Shown here piece after piece: positions 1 to 9,184 of a DNA stretch of 64,000 nt; the first letter of the stretch is position 1, and each line of letters opens with the position of its first letter. Source of the DNA: Acetatifactor sp. (GTDB lineage Bacteria; Bacillota; Clostridia; Lachnospirales; Lachnospiraceae). The stretch is taken from NCBI GenBank assembly GCA_024695935.1, contig JAILHH010000022.1, positions 124,001 through 188,000 of the forward strand. The letters are read 5' to 3'. Under the pieces are notes generated by a model. That model saw only the letters and a list, made by a program, of their open reading frames with translations, was not told the DNA's origin and did not search any database. The position numbers and the translations under genes are program-made.

Positions 1-3000
1 TACATATGTCATTCCGGTTTCGCCTCTGTAAACATCGCCTGAGATCCCAAAATCTTCTATTATTATCTCATATTCGATGTTCTCGTTTGCGGATAGAAGT
101 ATATGAGATGTCTCCCCCACGTTTCCTGCTTTATCCACCGCCGCAACATGGAGATAAACAGGCAGATTCGGTTTTCCAATATTGATATTTGCATCCTTAA
201 CAAAGTCTTTTGTTCCGGCGTTAATGCTTATATTTGACTCCTTGGAAACTATATATTTGTAGCCGATTACGTCAGTTATTAATTCAGGATTAAATATTTC
301 AGCCTCCGATATTACTTTACCGGCATTATCCATTCCTTCGATACGCCAAAAATACCCCGTTCCGAAATCCTTTGGTGCATCAAATGTAACAGTTATTTCA
401 CCATTTTTTTCTGTGACTTTAACGGATAAGCTGCTCACGACAGAAGGGGATACCTTATCCCTTGCGATGGCAGTGAGACTCTTTTCATTTCCGCTGTGAA
501 CAGGATTAATCAGTTTGATCTCTGCCTTTCCGTCGCCTTGATTGGTGGCAGGGTATGATCTGTAATACAGATTCTTTTCACTTCCATAGCCAACTCCGCC
601 GTATCCCGGCTTTGATGCGATTATCTCACCGTCTCCGTAAGAGCATGTCAATGCATAAGCCGTATGAGGTGTCGAAACAGTGTGAGGTCCTATGGTCACA
701 TATGGATTTCCCTGACCTGTTCCGCAATAGGGACAGGTTCCACTCTTGTAACTGCCGTGGCTTCCGCAGTTGATATATCCGGATACTGCACGGAAGCTGT
801 AAGTATTTCCGTTAAATCCCCTGTGGCAGTTTGAGCATGTCATCCAGTTATTCGTCATTCCCGATCCGTTTGGATAGGATGTTACCTTGCAGGTCGCACT
901 TGTATAATAAGTAATGCTCCTTGTGTAGCATCCGCCATAGGAAGATGCACAGGCAACTCCTCCCTGGATGAAACGGCTTCCGTTATATGTATGGTTATGA
1001 ACCGTATATTCTCCTGCATTGCCACCACGAAAACCACCTCCGCCTCCGGCTCCTCCATCGGCTCCCATACTCTTTAAATCGCTTCTCAAAGAAGTGCCGA
1101 TCCCGCCGCCTTGTCCATCGGAAGCACTTGTTGCTCCGCCTCCTCCCGCAGCGACAAGAACTGTTTTTCCGCTTAAGTCACAAATGGCACTGGCAGCCCC
1201 GCCTGCACCATATTTTCCTGCTTTTCCTCCTTTATATAAAGCGTTGGGATTTTCTCCGTTTGCAGATCCTATGTAGATCTTAAGAGTCTCATCCTTATTT
1301 AAAAATACATTGGAGACTGCCCTTTCTCCCGCCCCTCCTTTGAAATTTGAATAACTTCCACCGGAAGATCCGGACAGATCGATCTCATATATGCCGCTTA
1401 CAGGGGCTTTAAATGTTTCTTCCTTTCCTGAGAAGATGAAGCTTTCAAAGACTTCCGGATCATCCAAGCCATCCGACCCGATTTTAATCTGTTCAGTGCC
1501 GTCTTTCCTGTAAATATTGTAAAACGAAGCCCCGGAAGAATCTTTCCAGGACAGATCAACTGCCCCCACTCCATCAAAGGAAGTATAATTATTTTCTGCC
1601 CTAAGGGAAATACTTCCCCAATGCGCATAGAGTGTTATATCTTCCGTCAGGCTCAAAATGTCTTCTCCGTTTCCGACAAATTCTCCCCCTTCTCTTTCAG
1701 TAAACCATCCGATAAAATTCCTGTCATCCGATCCGTGGGATATACATGATGGCAATGTGATATCAACTGCCTTATATACGGCAAGGGCTCTGTCAACACT
1801 TCCGCCGGGTCCCGAAAAGGTGTATATTCCTGACTTTTGGTCGAATTCTCCCTTGTAATCCCCCAACTGCCACTCACTAAATTCAAGGTTATATTCCCTC
1901 TCCAATATTCCTCCCTCAGGATCCGTGCCAAGAAAAGACGCGTTTTCATTGTTTATATTAAATGTAACTTTAATTTTTCTGCCAAATGCATCTTTGATTT
2001 TTACGGTTTCACCGTATTTTTCCTTTAACATTACAGGAGTTATGTAGTCAGTCCCTTCATGATTATATGTTCCGTCACCGGGATCGATTATGAGCGTACT
2101 GTCGGATAAAACCCATACCGCATAAAGGGTTATGACTCCGGGATTACTGTTTTCGTCGCTCCATCTGTTTCCGGCTTTGGTATATTGATAATCCTCCTCA
2201 CACAGATTTAAGATCTCTGCCTCATCCGCTATGAGTCCGTATTCGTTTAATGCAGCACTTGCGCCCTCGGGAAGTTTTACCACCTTTCGTACAGGGCTTG
2301 TGGACCAGCCTGCAAAAGCATAACCCTTTACCCTGTAAAGATTCTTTGCCAGATTTTTAATGGGATTTATGCTTTTCCCATTATGGGTCGTGGTATTGTC
2401 ATACATGTGATAGGATGAACCCATAATGTACCCGGGGCTGTTTAAAGGCTCACTCCCCTCGGGATTATTGATCCTGTAATCCACCCTGTACATATTGTTA
2501 TCGACCTCTCTGCATGTATGGGGAAAACCCGAAGCCTGCTCCAAATGTCTGCAAAACGGACATAATGAATAATAGGACAGATCCGCATTCCAGGTTTTTA
2601 TGCCTGAGACCTGGCCTTTAGATCCGTATACCAACAAAAAGTTGATCACTTCACCGCAGTCCCCACAATATGCAAACCATCCGGAATTGTATGCCATTCC
2701 GCAGATAGAAGGATTGACCTTTTCTCCGAATATCTCACTGTAATCATTTGTATGAATACATTGGGAATAGCTGTGATTTACTTCCCACTTATATACAGGT
2801 ATCTCTCCGGTCCTCAGATAGTCATATTTATGCATTCCCTTCACAGCTGTTTTCTCATCCGCATGGAGTTCTCCCACTATGACCTCAGTCCCTTTTTCGA
2901 GCCAATATCCCACTCTTGCACCAAATGCTACATCCCCGGGCATTGGCGGATTAATATCGGAAATATTTTGTCTTATAGTCCATGCCGTCCTGTCAGGGGA

Positions 3001-3186
3001 CAACGTGACCCCCGGATTTTTTAAAGCCCAGGCTTCGGGGGATATGGCCTTTGTAAAAAGAGGAAAAAAGAAAAGAAAAAACACTAGAAACAATATAAAA
3101 AAGAAAGATCCGGCAAGGAGTTTAAAAACTCCGAAAATATACGTGGTTTTAGAATTAATTAAATCTTGATTGAATCTTTTGGCCAT
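1..3186 (-). CDS. Giant surface protein with InlB-like and Gly-rich domains (partial, C-terminus off window)
   Basis: The reading frame stays open from the ATG at 3186 to the window edge, giving at least 1062 residues with no stop. A long hydrophobic segment near residues 17-45 acts as signal or anchor. Next comes a Cys-pair region (Y-C-G-D-C-G and C-P-F-C motifs, about residues 150-230). Two InlB/Listeria-Bacteroides-type beta repeats follow, ending G-W-S-T-S and G-W-F-T-E-R...Y-A-H-W (about 300-355 and 480-525). A glycine-rich domain spans about 615-720, then a second Cys-pair region with C-S-N-C and C-P-Y-C (about 760-830), then Ig/Fn3-like beta sequence. AAAGGAGG lies 9 bases before the start, directly after the stop of the lipoprotein gene, so this is the last visible gene of the Tad-like operon. 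It is probably an adhesin or pilus-associated surface protein; that role is inference. Confidence 0.8.
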   Translation of the reverse strand, partial: MAKRFNQDLINSKTTYIFGVFKLLAGSFFFILFLVFFLFFFPLFTKAISPEAWALKNPGVTLSPDRTAWTIRQNISDINPPMPGDVAFGARVGYWLEKGTEVIVGELHADEKTAVKGMHKYDYLRTGEIPVYKWEVNHSYSQCIHTNDYSEIFGEKVNPSICGMAYNSGWFAYCGDCGEVINFLLVYGSKGQVSGIKTWNADLSYYSLCPFCRHLEQASGFPHTCREVDNNMYRVDYRINNPEGSEPLNSPGYIMGSSYHMYDNTTTHNGKSINPIKNLAKNLYRVKGYAFAGWSTSPVRKVVKLPEGASAALNEYGLIADEAEILNLCEEDYQYTKAGNRWSDENSNPGVITLYAVWVLSDSTLIIDPGDGTYNHEGTDYITPVMLKEKYGETVKIKDAFGRKIKVTFNINNENASFLGTDPEGGILEREYNLEFSEWQLGDYKGEFDQKSGIYTFSGPGGSVDRALAVYKAVDITLPSCISHGSDDRNFIGWFTEREGGEFVGNGEDILSLTEDITLYAHWGSISLRAENNYTSFDGVGAVDLSWKDSSGASFYNIYRKDGTEQIKIGSDGLDDPEVFESFIFSGKEETFKAPVSGIYEIDLSGSSGGSYSNFKGGAGERAVSNVFLNKDETLKIYIGSANGENPNALYKGGKAGKYGAGGAASAICDLSGKTVLVAAGGGGATSASDGQGGGIGTSLRSDLKSMGADGGAGGGGGFRGGNAGEYTVHNHTYNGSRFIQGGVACASSYGGCYTRSITYYTSATCKVTSYPNGSGMTNNWMTCSNCHRGFNGNTYSFRAVSGYINCGSHGSYKSGTCPYCGTGQGNPYVTIGPHTVSTPHTAYALTCSYGDGEIIASKPGYGGVGYGSEKNLYYRSYPATNQGDGKAEIKLINPVHSGNEKSLTAIARDKVSPSVVSSLSVKVTEKNGEITVTFDAPKDFGTGYFWRIEGMDNAGKVISEAEIFNPELITDVIGYKYIVSKESNISINAGTKDFVKDANINIGKPNLPVYLHVAAVDKAGNVGETSHILLSANENIEYEIIIEDFGISGDVYRGETGMTYV

Positions 3187-3201
3187 TTATTCATGCCTCC
3201 T

Positions 3202-4203
3202 TTACTCAGTTTCAAGGCCGCACACTTCACATATTCTGATCTCATAGCTGTCACCAAACAGGTCCACCCCAGTCTCCGTTCGCCATATGTGCTCTCCCTT
3301 TTCCCCGCTGTATTCAACGCTTTTTAAGCCGCACATACTGCATGCAGTCTCATATGCTGCAGGTGAGATACAGGTAGCGTTTTGTATGATAACACCTGTC
3401 TTTAAAAATACGTGATTAATTTTTCCGGACCCTGCGTATCCCGAAAACGCACCGAGGCTCCCACACTTTGAGCATTTCAGATTTGCAACTCCTTCGCAGT
3501 AACATGTCGGTTCCTGGAGCCATCCCGAAAATATTGAATAATCATGATCGCATTCTTTCTGCGTGTCAGTCACACCTGCATTTCCGGATCCCGGATTTTC
3601 TGTCTGTGGTGTTGGTGCAGGTGACTGCTCTGCCTGCGCGTTTTCTGTATGTGATGACGAAGTATTCTGCGGTGCCGATGCTTTCTCTGATATTGAATCT
3701 TTCTTTGACTGTGAATCTATATCTGACAATGGTTTTTTCTCCGACAATGCGCCCTTCTCTGATGCAGGAGCACTCTGTGCCGGGGAAGTTTTAATCGGCG
3801 ACGAATCCTTTTGCAGAGGCTGTTCCTTTGAGTCTTCTTTCTGATCCCGCCCGTTTTTTTCATCCGATGATTTTTCTTTTGTTTTTATTGTTTGGCTTTT
3901 TTCTTCATCCTTTTTATTATCTAAAGTCTCCCCGGAATAACTGTCCGAAGAACCGGAGTCCGCCCTTTTTTTCGCAGACGTACTATCCTTTTCTACACTT
4001 TCTGCATTTTCTGTATTTTCTGTATTTTCTTCATTATTCAGAGCAGGATTTAAATGTAAATCCGTATCCTTTTTTTCCTCAGCCACACTCATGATGACAG
4101 ATGTCTGATCGTTTTCAACGCCCGCTGCACTTTTTCCGCAGGATATCAAAAAAAAGCAAGCCGTCAGGACTTGCATTATTGCCATTATCTTAATCTTCTT
4201 CAT
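3202..4203 (-). CDS. Ser/Lys-rich lipoprotein with C-terminal Cys-pair modules
   Basis: This 333-residue protein begins with a short hydrophobic signal and a lipobox L-I-S-C-G, predicting lipid anchoring at about Cys22. Residues about 40-215 are a low-complexity Ser/Lys/Glu/Asp/Pro stalk, with S-E-K and S-D motifs. The last 110 residues hold repeated C-x2-C pairs (K-C-S-K-C, C-S-M-C-G, C-E-V-C-G) typical of small zinc-ribbon-like modules. Its start overlaps the end of the SAF-domain gene by 14 bases and its stop is followed at once by the ribosome site of the giant surface protein, so all are co-transcribed. It may be an assembly or anchoring factor for the pilus-like machine. No enzymatic motif is visible. 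Confidence 0.75.
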   Translation of the reverse strand: MKKIKIMAIMQVLTACFFLISCGKSAAGVENDQTSVIMSVAEEKKDTDLHLNPALNNEENTENTENAESVEKDSTSAKKRADSGSSDSYSGETLDNKKDEEKSQTIKTKEKSSDEKNGRDQKEDSKEQPLQKDSSPIKTSPAQSAPASEKGALSEKKPLSDIDSQSKKDSISEKASAPQNTSSSHTENAQAEQSPAPTPQTENPGSGNAGVTDTQKECDHDYSIFSGWLQEPTCYCEGVANLKCSKCGSLGAFSGYAGSGKINHVFLKTGVIIQNATCISPAAYETACSMCGLKSVEYSGEKGEHIWRTETGVDLFGDSYEIRICEVCGLETE

Positions 4204-4867
4204 TTACTTTCTCCCTTCCAAGTTTGTAAACCAGCCTTATGTTTGAGCCATCCGCATTTTTATAAAACGGGACCACCTCATTTTTTTCAAAAAACAAGTT
4301 AAAAATATAAGCTGTTTTGTTGATATCTGTGTTTAAGATCCGGTTTCCGCTTTTATCAAATGCGTCGGAGATCCGCACATCCTCCCACATGAGCCTTGCG
4401 CTGTCATCCTCCGTCACATATATATCCACGGTATCCCCTTTTCTGAGGGTACCTCCGCATGCTTTATACAATTCATCCACACAGACCGATACAATTACCG
4501 GGTCCCTCAGTTCATCCGCTAAAGGGTCGGTTCTCTTCAAACCACCCTTATACAGGATGGAACCTTTTTTCATATCGCCTGCAAGGAGAAAACCTTTCAC
4601 TTCATCGCTTTTTCCCACAGAATCGCTTACGGCCAGCTCCGCCGGAACCTCTTTTAACTCCATGCTTTTTTCCAGTACAGTTTCATCTATCAGAGTACCT
4701 GCGGGAATATCCTCCTTTAATATGTAAATGCTTTTCTTTTCATAGGCTTCCAGAGTGTTTTTCTTTACCTGGAGCATGATCGCAAATACTGCTATGGCAG
4801 CTACAAATGCTGCTACCGCTATTCCGAATCCATAATTTCTGTCATTTTTTTGCTTACTAACCTTCAT
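4190..4867 (-). CDS. SAF-domain protein, CpaB/RcpC-like pilus assembly factor
   Basis: This 225-residue protein has an N-terminal membrane segment (about residues 12-33) followed by a SAF-type domain: E-D-I-P-A-G-T-L-I near residue 52, then a second half with L-R-K-G-D-T-V-D-I-Y-V near residue 145. That arrangement is typical of CpaB/RcpC and FlgA-like proteins. In Tad systems CpaB is a periplasmic or extracytoplasmic assembly component. Here it lies between the pseudopilin-like gene and a lipoprotein gene, overlapping both by 11-14 bases. The protein is shorter than Gram-negative CpaB, fitting a Gram-positive version that has no secretin partner. The family call is good; the exact role is inferred from the operon. 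Confidence 0.75.
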   Translation of the reverse strand: MKVSKQKNDRNYGFGIAVAAFVAAIAVFAIMLQVKKNTLEAYEKKSIYILKEDIPAGTLIDETVLEKSMELKEVPAELAVSDSVGKSDEVKGFLLAGDMKKGSILYKGGLKRTDPLADELRDPVIVSVCVDELYKACGGTLRKGDTVDIYVTEDDSARLMWEDVRISDAFDKSGNRILNTDINKTAYIFNLFFEKNEVVPFYKNADGSNIRLVYKLGREKVNEED

Positions 4868-5453
4868 CGCTTTCCTCTCTTATAACCACATCCACTAATT
4901 TACTTTTGTTTCCTTCATAAATATTTCCGAAAAAGCCCTTTACACTGTAATCTACAGAGGCAAAGATGCCTGTTTTTTCTACTTTTTTCCCGCTTGGGGC
5001 ATAAACTGATCGATTGTCAAAAGTCCCAATATAAACACATCTGTTCCCAATCTTTTCAAATACCGAGGTCTGAGTTTCAGACACGTTATATACCAAAAAC
5101 CTCTCAGGCCTTACTTTCCCCGCAAAGACCGACGGTTCTCCCGGCATAAATTCTTCATCAAGATTTAAGTTTGCTCTAAGTTCTCTGTTGTATATATTCT
5201 CCGAAATGTCAGGATCAAGGACCACGATCAGACCCTCTCCCGACATTCCAAACTCCACCTCCTCTGCGGAGAGAAGGGCTGCCGAGAGCCCATCCTCCAC
5301 ATAAGAAGCAGCTGTCATGCATTTTGCCATATCCAGACAAAACAAGACCGTCACCATAAAAAAGAGCATTAAAAACAATCCAACCGACAATACCACACTT
5401 CCTTTGTCAGTTTTTAGACACAGAGAATCTTTTTTCATCAACCTCATACTCAT
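4857..5453 (-). CDS. TadE/pseudopilin-like protein with N-terminal membrane helix
   Basis: This 198-residue protein has the prepilin-like organisation K-T-D-K-G-S-V-V-L-S followed by a hydrophobic helix of about 22 residues and then an extracellular domain. That is the layout of TadE/TadG minor pilins, although the position +5 residue is not the classical glutamate. ATG codons at 5453, 5447 and 5438 are all possible starts; the first is kept here, but the one at 5438 has a GAGG just upstream. The gene overlaps the 3' end of the preceding small gene by about 47 bases and the following SAF gene by 11 bases, so translation is probably coupled. No closer family was recognised. Confidence 0.65.
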   Translation of the reverse strand: MSMRLMKKDSLCLKTDKGSVVLSVGLFLMLFFMVTVLFCLDMAKCMTAASYVEDGLSAALLSAEEVEFGMSGEGLIVVLDPDISENIYNRELRANLNLDEEFMPGEPSVFAGKVRPERFLVYNVSETQTSVFEKIGNRCVYIGTFDNRSVYAPSGKKVEKTGIFASVDYSVKGFFGNIYEGNKSKLVDVVIREESDEG

Positions 5454-5757
5454 CCATCTTTCCTCTTATATGTAATACGATCTCATTTCCATGATCCGTG
5501 GGATTCACCGTGCTTTCCATCAAAGACACCTCCTTTAAGCCTAGCTGCTCAAGTTCAGCCAAAAGGCCGCCCTTTGCCTCCTCGCTCAGGTATCCTTCCG
5601 TCTCCATAATGAGCATGTATTTTCTGGCGCACTGGCTGATATGGAGTTTTTTCTGAATTGCTCCTATGTTTCCCATGAAAGCCTCCATTAACACTGTCAT
5701 CGCGAGCAGGCAGATGAGGCAGGTTATAAATTCACCCACGGAACCGCTGTCTTTCAT
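5407..5757 (-). CDS. Small TadE-like/pseudopilin protein
   Basis: This 116-residue protein starts at the ATG at 5757, which overlaps the TGA of the Flp1-like pilin gene (TGATG). A longer frame upstream exists but would overlap the pilin gene completely and is not needed. The N-terminus reads M-K-D-S-G-S-V-G-E-F followed by a hydrophobic helix (L-I-C-L-L-A-M-T-V-L), a class III/pseudopilin-like signal in which the Glu at +5 after the Gly is the usual prepilin residue. The rest is a small soluble domain. It is probably a minor pilin of the same system. Family identity is inferred from size, signal and position. Confidence 0.65.
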   Translation of the reverse strand: MKDSGSVGEFITCLICLLAMTVLMEAFMGNIGAIQKKLHISQCARKYMLIMETEGYLSEEAKGGLLAELEQLGLKEVSLMESTVNPTDHGNEIVLHIRGKMDEYEVDEKRFSVSKN

Positions 5758-5978
5758 CAGGCTACACCGCTTAAGATCTCGCCTGCTTCCGACGTCATGC
5801 TGCTTACCAATGTTGTGATGAATGTAGTCAGGGAATCCCTCATGACCACACATAAAACAAGAGCGATGATACAAAGGCCTACCGTGACTAAAATGCCATC
5901 CACGCCGCTTTCCTTCTTCATCAAAAACTGATCCATTTTGAGGGCAAATCCCTTCAATCCATTTAAAAAACTATTCAT
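5757..5978 (-). CDS. Flp1-like pilin
   Basis: This 73-residue protein has a short charged N-terminus ending K-K-E-S-G-V-D-G followed by an uninterrupted hydrophobic stretch of about 20 residues, then a short amphipathic tail. This matches the Flp1-like (class III signal) pilin family of Gram-positive Tad loci. It lies between the TadC-like gene and two pseudopilin-like genes, the expected place for the major pilin subunit. A Tad prepilin peptidase would cut after the Gly, but none is encoded in this window. It ends in an overlapping TGATG with the next gene. Confidence 0.8.
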   Translation of the reverse strand: MNSFLNGLKGFALKMDQFLMKKESGVDGILVTVGLCIIALVLCVVMRDSLTTFITTLVSSMTSEAGEILSGVA

Positions 5979-6045
5979 TTTATTACCTGACCTTTCTAAA
6001 TCAAAACTTTAGTTACAAATTGTTACTTTTATTCCAACCATTAAA

Positions 6046-6855
6046 TTAAATTCCTGCAGTCATGCTGTACATATTCCGGATACAGCCGTAAATGACTACC
6101 ATCAATATTGCCGCCACAAGACCCAGCTGATAAAATGTCACCTTCCTGTCAAGGGCTGCCTTTCTGCCGGACAGATAGGATTTTTCCATATCTCTTATCA
6201 CTTCAGATGTGTCCTTTAACAGGTCCACCACCTTGCCTGTGTCAAAGGCCTGCAATATCGCAATACATAAAAAATCCATATATCCGTTATCAAACTTTCC
6301 TGCCAGATCTTCCAGGGCCTGTCTGAGGTCCGATTTTGCCGCAATATCCGTAGCAAACTCGTAAATTCCGGCTTTTAATCTCTCATTTTCAAGCTGAAAA
6401 TAGCATTCGGACAATGCATCCGTCACATACACCCCGGCCTTTACCCTGACTATGATCTGCCTGAATATAAGCTTGATCTCGGGCATCATTTTCTCGTTGT
6501 CACTTTTGTTCATTCTCTCAAGCAGTATATCCGGCATCATAAACAAAAAGATCATAAGAACAAGCGCCGGAACGATCCCGAGCATTAGCCCAAAGATCAT
6601 TGCGCCCGCTGCAAAGAGTATCTTTATCACCATGAAACCGGTGGCATTTATCCTCCTTCCGAAATGGTAGGCCGCTCCTTTTTTAATAAGTCTGACCTCC
6701 AATTGCTTAAAATACGGAAGATCCTGTGCTTTTTTACCCGCAAGCCCGAAATAATCCCTGAATGACCTGACGATCATTTTGGGAGGAAGCCTGCCACATA
6801 GAAAATACATGGACATGCCGGCAAAGATTGCCGAAAAGATTATAGAAATATACAT
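6046..6855 (-). CDS. tadC: TadC-like type II secretion/pilus inner-membrane platform protein
   Basis: This 269-residue protein has an N-terminal membrane helix, a paired helix region about residues 75-110, a cytoplasmic T2SSF-type domain (E-I-K-L-I-F-R-Q near residue 125, then F-A-T-D-I-A-A...L-R-Q-A-L-E-D-L-A near 165-185) and a C-terminal helix. This is the layout of TadB/TadC platform proteins, which couple the secretion ATPase to pilin assembly. It lies downstream of the TadB-like gene and upstream of the pilin gene. No prepilin peptidase or TadZ gene is seen nearby. Confidence 0.85.
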   Translation of the reverse strand: MYISIIFSAIFAGMSMYFLCGRLPPKMIVRSFRDYFGLAGKKAQDLPYFKQLEVRLIKKGAAYHFGRRINATGFMVIKILFAAGAMIFGLMLGIVPALVLMIFLFMMPDILLERMNKSDNEKMMPEIKLIFRQIIVRVKAGVYVTDALSECYFQLENERLKAGIYEFATDIAAKSDLRQALEDLAGKFDNGYMDFLCIAILQAFDTGKVVDLLKDTSEVIRDMEKSYLSGRKAALDRKVTFYQLGLVAAILMVVIYGCIRNMYSMTAGI

Positions 6856-6931
6856 ATATAAACCGTTCCTTTCAAAATTGCGTTAAGAAATAATTGATCT
6901 GATCCGATCGGATAAGCTAAAAAAAGTCTAT

Positions 6932-7870
6932 CTACTTTCCAAGCTTGATGATCTCTATTCCATAGAGAAGAAAAACCAGAAATACTATGCCTAAGGCGAT
7001 GCGCCCCACTGTGGTAAAAAACATGATCTCAAATACGGACAGCTCCATGATCTTTCCGGAAAAAAACAAGATCACAACGGACAATACCACCAGGATAAAC
7101 AGTTCCACCAAAGCTTCCCCCATCAGGCTCTTTCGTTCGCTCAAAGCGCTTTGATACTCTCTTACATCCCGCCTGCTCTCCTTTAGAAGTTTCCCAAGAT
7201 CTGCACTGTATCTTATCCCCGCCTCCAGATTCACCATAAGTTCCTTGAACTTTTGGTGTTCTATGGAATCCATGAGACCCATAAGCGCAAGGGAGATGTC
7301 ACCGGTGGTATTTGCCTCGTAAAAGCACTTTTCCAGAGCTCCCTTTAACGGTTCGTCCATGTACCTGCTGACCCTGTAGAGGATCGATGCCAGTTCCCCT
7401 CCCGTAAGAGAATAATTACTCAAAAAATCCAGGAGTTTTATCATATCCCCATCCACCTTTTTAAAGGCATTTTCCTTCATTGCAAAAAGAGCACAAAACT
7501 CTGCCACAAATAGGATCAGTAACACGCTCAGCAAGGCAAACCCGTTTAATCCCATGGCTGAACCGCCGATAAAGACCACTGCCGCCCCTGACAGATTTAT
7601 CATCAAAAACACCTCGGCGCTTAACCAATGAAGATGCAATCTCACGGTGCTGTACTCCAAAAACCTGTCCAGTTTTTGCACTGCAGACATGTTTTTGTTC
7701 ATGGCACTTAACCTTTGCCTGTTTTTTAAGAGCCTCAGCTTTCTGTTTTTATCCATCACATCCTTTGTTGCAAACAATGCACGCCTTAAAAAACGGCCTT
7801 TTCTCATTGCTGCAAACAAGCACATACATCCCGCAAAAAGAAGTAAAAAAATCAACCCTTCAACCCACAT
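6932..7870 (-). CDS. tadB: TadB-like pilus platform membrane protein
   Basis: This 312-residue protein has an N-terminal membrane anchor, a second pair of helices around residues 85-130, a T2SSF cytoplasmic domain (about 140-245, including L-D-F-L-S-N-Y and G-I-R-Y-S-A-D-L-G-K-L-L) and two C-terminal helices. It is the TadB partner of the TadC-like protein. Its start at 7870 overlaps the last base of the ATPase gene stop, showing tight translational coupling. In Tad systems TadB and TadC form the inner-membrane platform on which the ATPase acts. Confidence 0.85.
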   Translation of the reverse strand: MWVEGLIFLLLFAGCMCLFAAMRKGRFLRRALFATKDVMDKNRKLRLLKNRQRLSAMNKNMSAVQKLDRFLEYSTVRLHLHWLSAEVFLMINLSGAAVVFIGGSAMGLNGFALLSVLLILFVAEFCALFAMKENAFKKVDGDMIKLLDFLSNYSLTGGELASILYRVSRYMDEPLKGALEKCFYEANTTGDISLALMGLMDSIEHQKFKELMVNLEAGIRYSADLGKLLKESRRDVREYQSALSERKSLMGEALVELFILVVLSVVILFFSGKIMELSVFEIMFFTTVGRIALGIVFLVFLLYGIEIIKLGK

Positions 7871-8994
7871 CAGAAAATCCTCTCAAAAACAAAATTTGAA
7901 GTCACATCATCGTAATATTTCAGATCATATATTTCCTTTACCCTGTAATGCTCCATAAATACCAGCGTGTTAAAACATTCCATCATCTTCATGAGCTCCC
8001 TCTTGGAATACCTGCTCTCATACATGCAATAATCCACAAGTTTTTCCGGTGCCTTCATAGCGGAAGGAGCGTGTATTGTGGCCGCGCATAACTGCCCCGT
8101 ATATGCCGCATTCAAAAGATAAATGGCCTCATCACCCTTGACCTCCCCGATTATGAAAAAGTCCACATCCATGGTAAGCCCCGCGATGCTGATATTTTTA
8201 AGATCATATTTCACTGCGCTCTCAGACACCTGTGGAAGAGAATGTAAAAACATCATGTCCGGATGATCCATGGTGGTAAGCTCATCAGCCTGCTGTGCCA
8301 CCAATACCGCGCAGTCATCCGGCAGGGTCTCCTTAAGTGCATTTAAAAGTGTTGTCTTACCCGAGGAATTACCGCCTGAGATAAGGGTTGATCCCCTGCC
8401 GAAGCGCTCCACCAAAAGCTCCGCGGTGGCCCGATCCAGCATCCCCGCCTCTATAAGTTCCCCTATCTTTGGGAAAGTCTTCGGCACTTTTCTGATGCAT
8501 AGATATGGTTCTGTTCCCGTATTTACAAGTGGCATTGAAACTGTGAATCTGAGTATGAAATCCGGATGTGACTCGTTATCCGTAAATCTTTGAATTGCAT
8601 TTAGATTTGAAATGTTGACCTGATTTTTTGTGGCGATATAATTAATGAACCGCCTGTAATCCTCTTCATCTTCAAAGGAGACCCGGGCCTTTCTGCGCCT
8701 GCCCTTTACCTTGATCCTGATATTGTCATAACCTATGACCCTGATATCCGACACATATTTATCATCTATCAGAGAAGACAACACTGAATAGCCGAAAATG
8801 TACTGTTCAAAAGCATTTAAAAGTTCTGCTCCTGTTTTTTCTTCAAGTTCAAAATTTTCCCTTATATAGCTCCCGGCCTCCGCCAAAAACTCCTCCTTTG
8901 AGATCTGGCCTTTTTTCATGTTAATAAGAGCACTTTGTTTGTGAGTGATATAATCCTCCACCAGATTCTTTAACTGATCCGGAGAAAAATCCAT
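7870..8994 (-). CDS. cpaF: CpaF/TadA-type secretion ATPase
   Basis: This 374-residue ATPase of the VirB11/CpaF family powers pilin export and assembly at the cytoplasmic membrane face. The Walker A motif G-G-N-S-S-G-K-T lies at residues 207-214. A Walker-B-like segment F-F-I-I-G-E-V-K-G-D-E-A follows near residue 287, and the N-terminal domain has the family's D-I-R-V-I-G region near residue 83. It is slightly shorter than typical TadA, mainly at the N-terminus. The start ATG at 8994 has AAAGGGGGA upstream. It is the first gene of the minus-strand Tad-like operon, so the operon promoter should lie in 8995-9110. Confidence 0.9.
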   Translation of the reverse strand: MDFSPDQLKNLVEDYITHKQSALINMKKGQISKEEFLAEAGSYIRENFELEEKTGAELLNAFEQYIFGYSVLSSLIDDKYVSDIRVIGYDNIRIKVKGRRRKARVSFEDEEDYRRFINYIATKNQVNISNLNAIQRFTDNESHPDFILRFTVSMPLVNTGTEPYLCIRKVPKTFPKIGELIEAGMLDRATAELLVERFGRGSTLISGGNSSGKTTLLNALKETLPDDCAVLVAQQADELTTMDHPDMMFLHSLPQVSESAVKYDLKNISIAGLTMDVDFFIIGEVKGDEAIYLLNAAYTGQLCAATIHAPSAMKAPEKLVDYCMYESRYSKRELMKMMECFNTLVFMEHYRVKEIYDLKYYDDVTSNFVFERIF

Positions 8995-9117
8995 AGAAAT
9001 CCCCCTTTACTGTTTATTAGATTTTAGAAAAAGTGAAAATTTCGGTCGACGTGACCATGACTTTTTAAAAAGTGATGATTGCAATTTACTATTTTTAAAT
9101 CCTCTTGTCAATACCCA

Positions 9118-9146
9118 TTGTGATTTTTATGAAAAAATGCTATAAT
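9118..9146 (+). promoter_or_regulatory. Sigma-A-type promoter of the small membrane peptide gene
   Basis: TTGTGA at 9118-9123 and TATAAT at 9141-9146 are separated by 17 bases, a close match to the housekeeping consensus. The gene start lies 39 bases after the -10 box. Confidence 0.7.
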
Positions 9147-9184
9147 CATAGACGTTCAAGTATTAAATTGTGAGGAGGGTAAAT

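Noticed and set aside
3468-4094. Plus-strand frames opposite the Ser/Lys-rich lipoprotein
   Set aside because: They mirror the low-complexity codons of the real gene and have no start signals.
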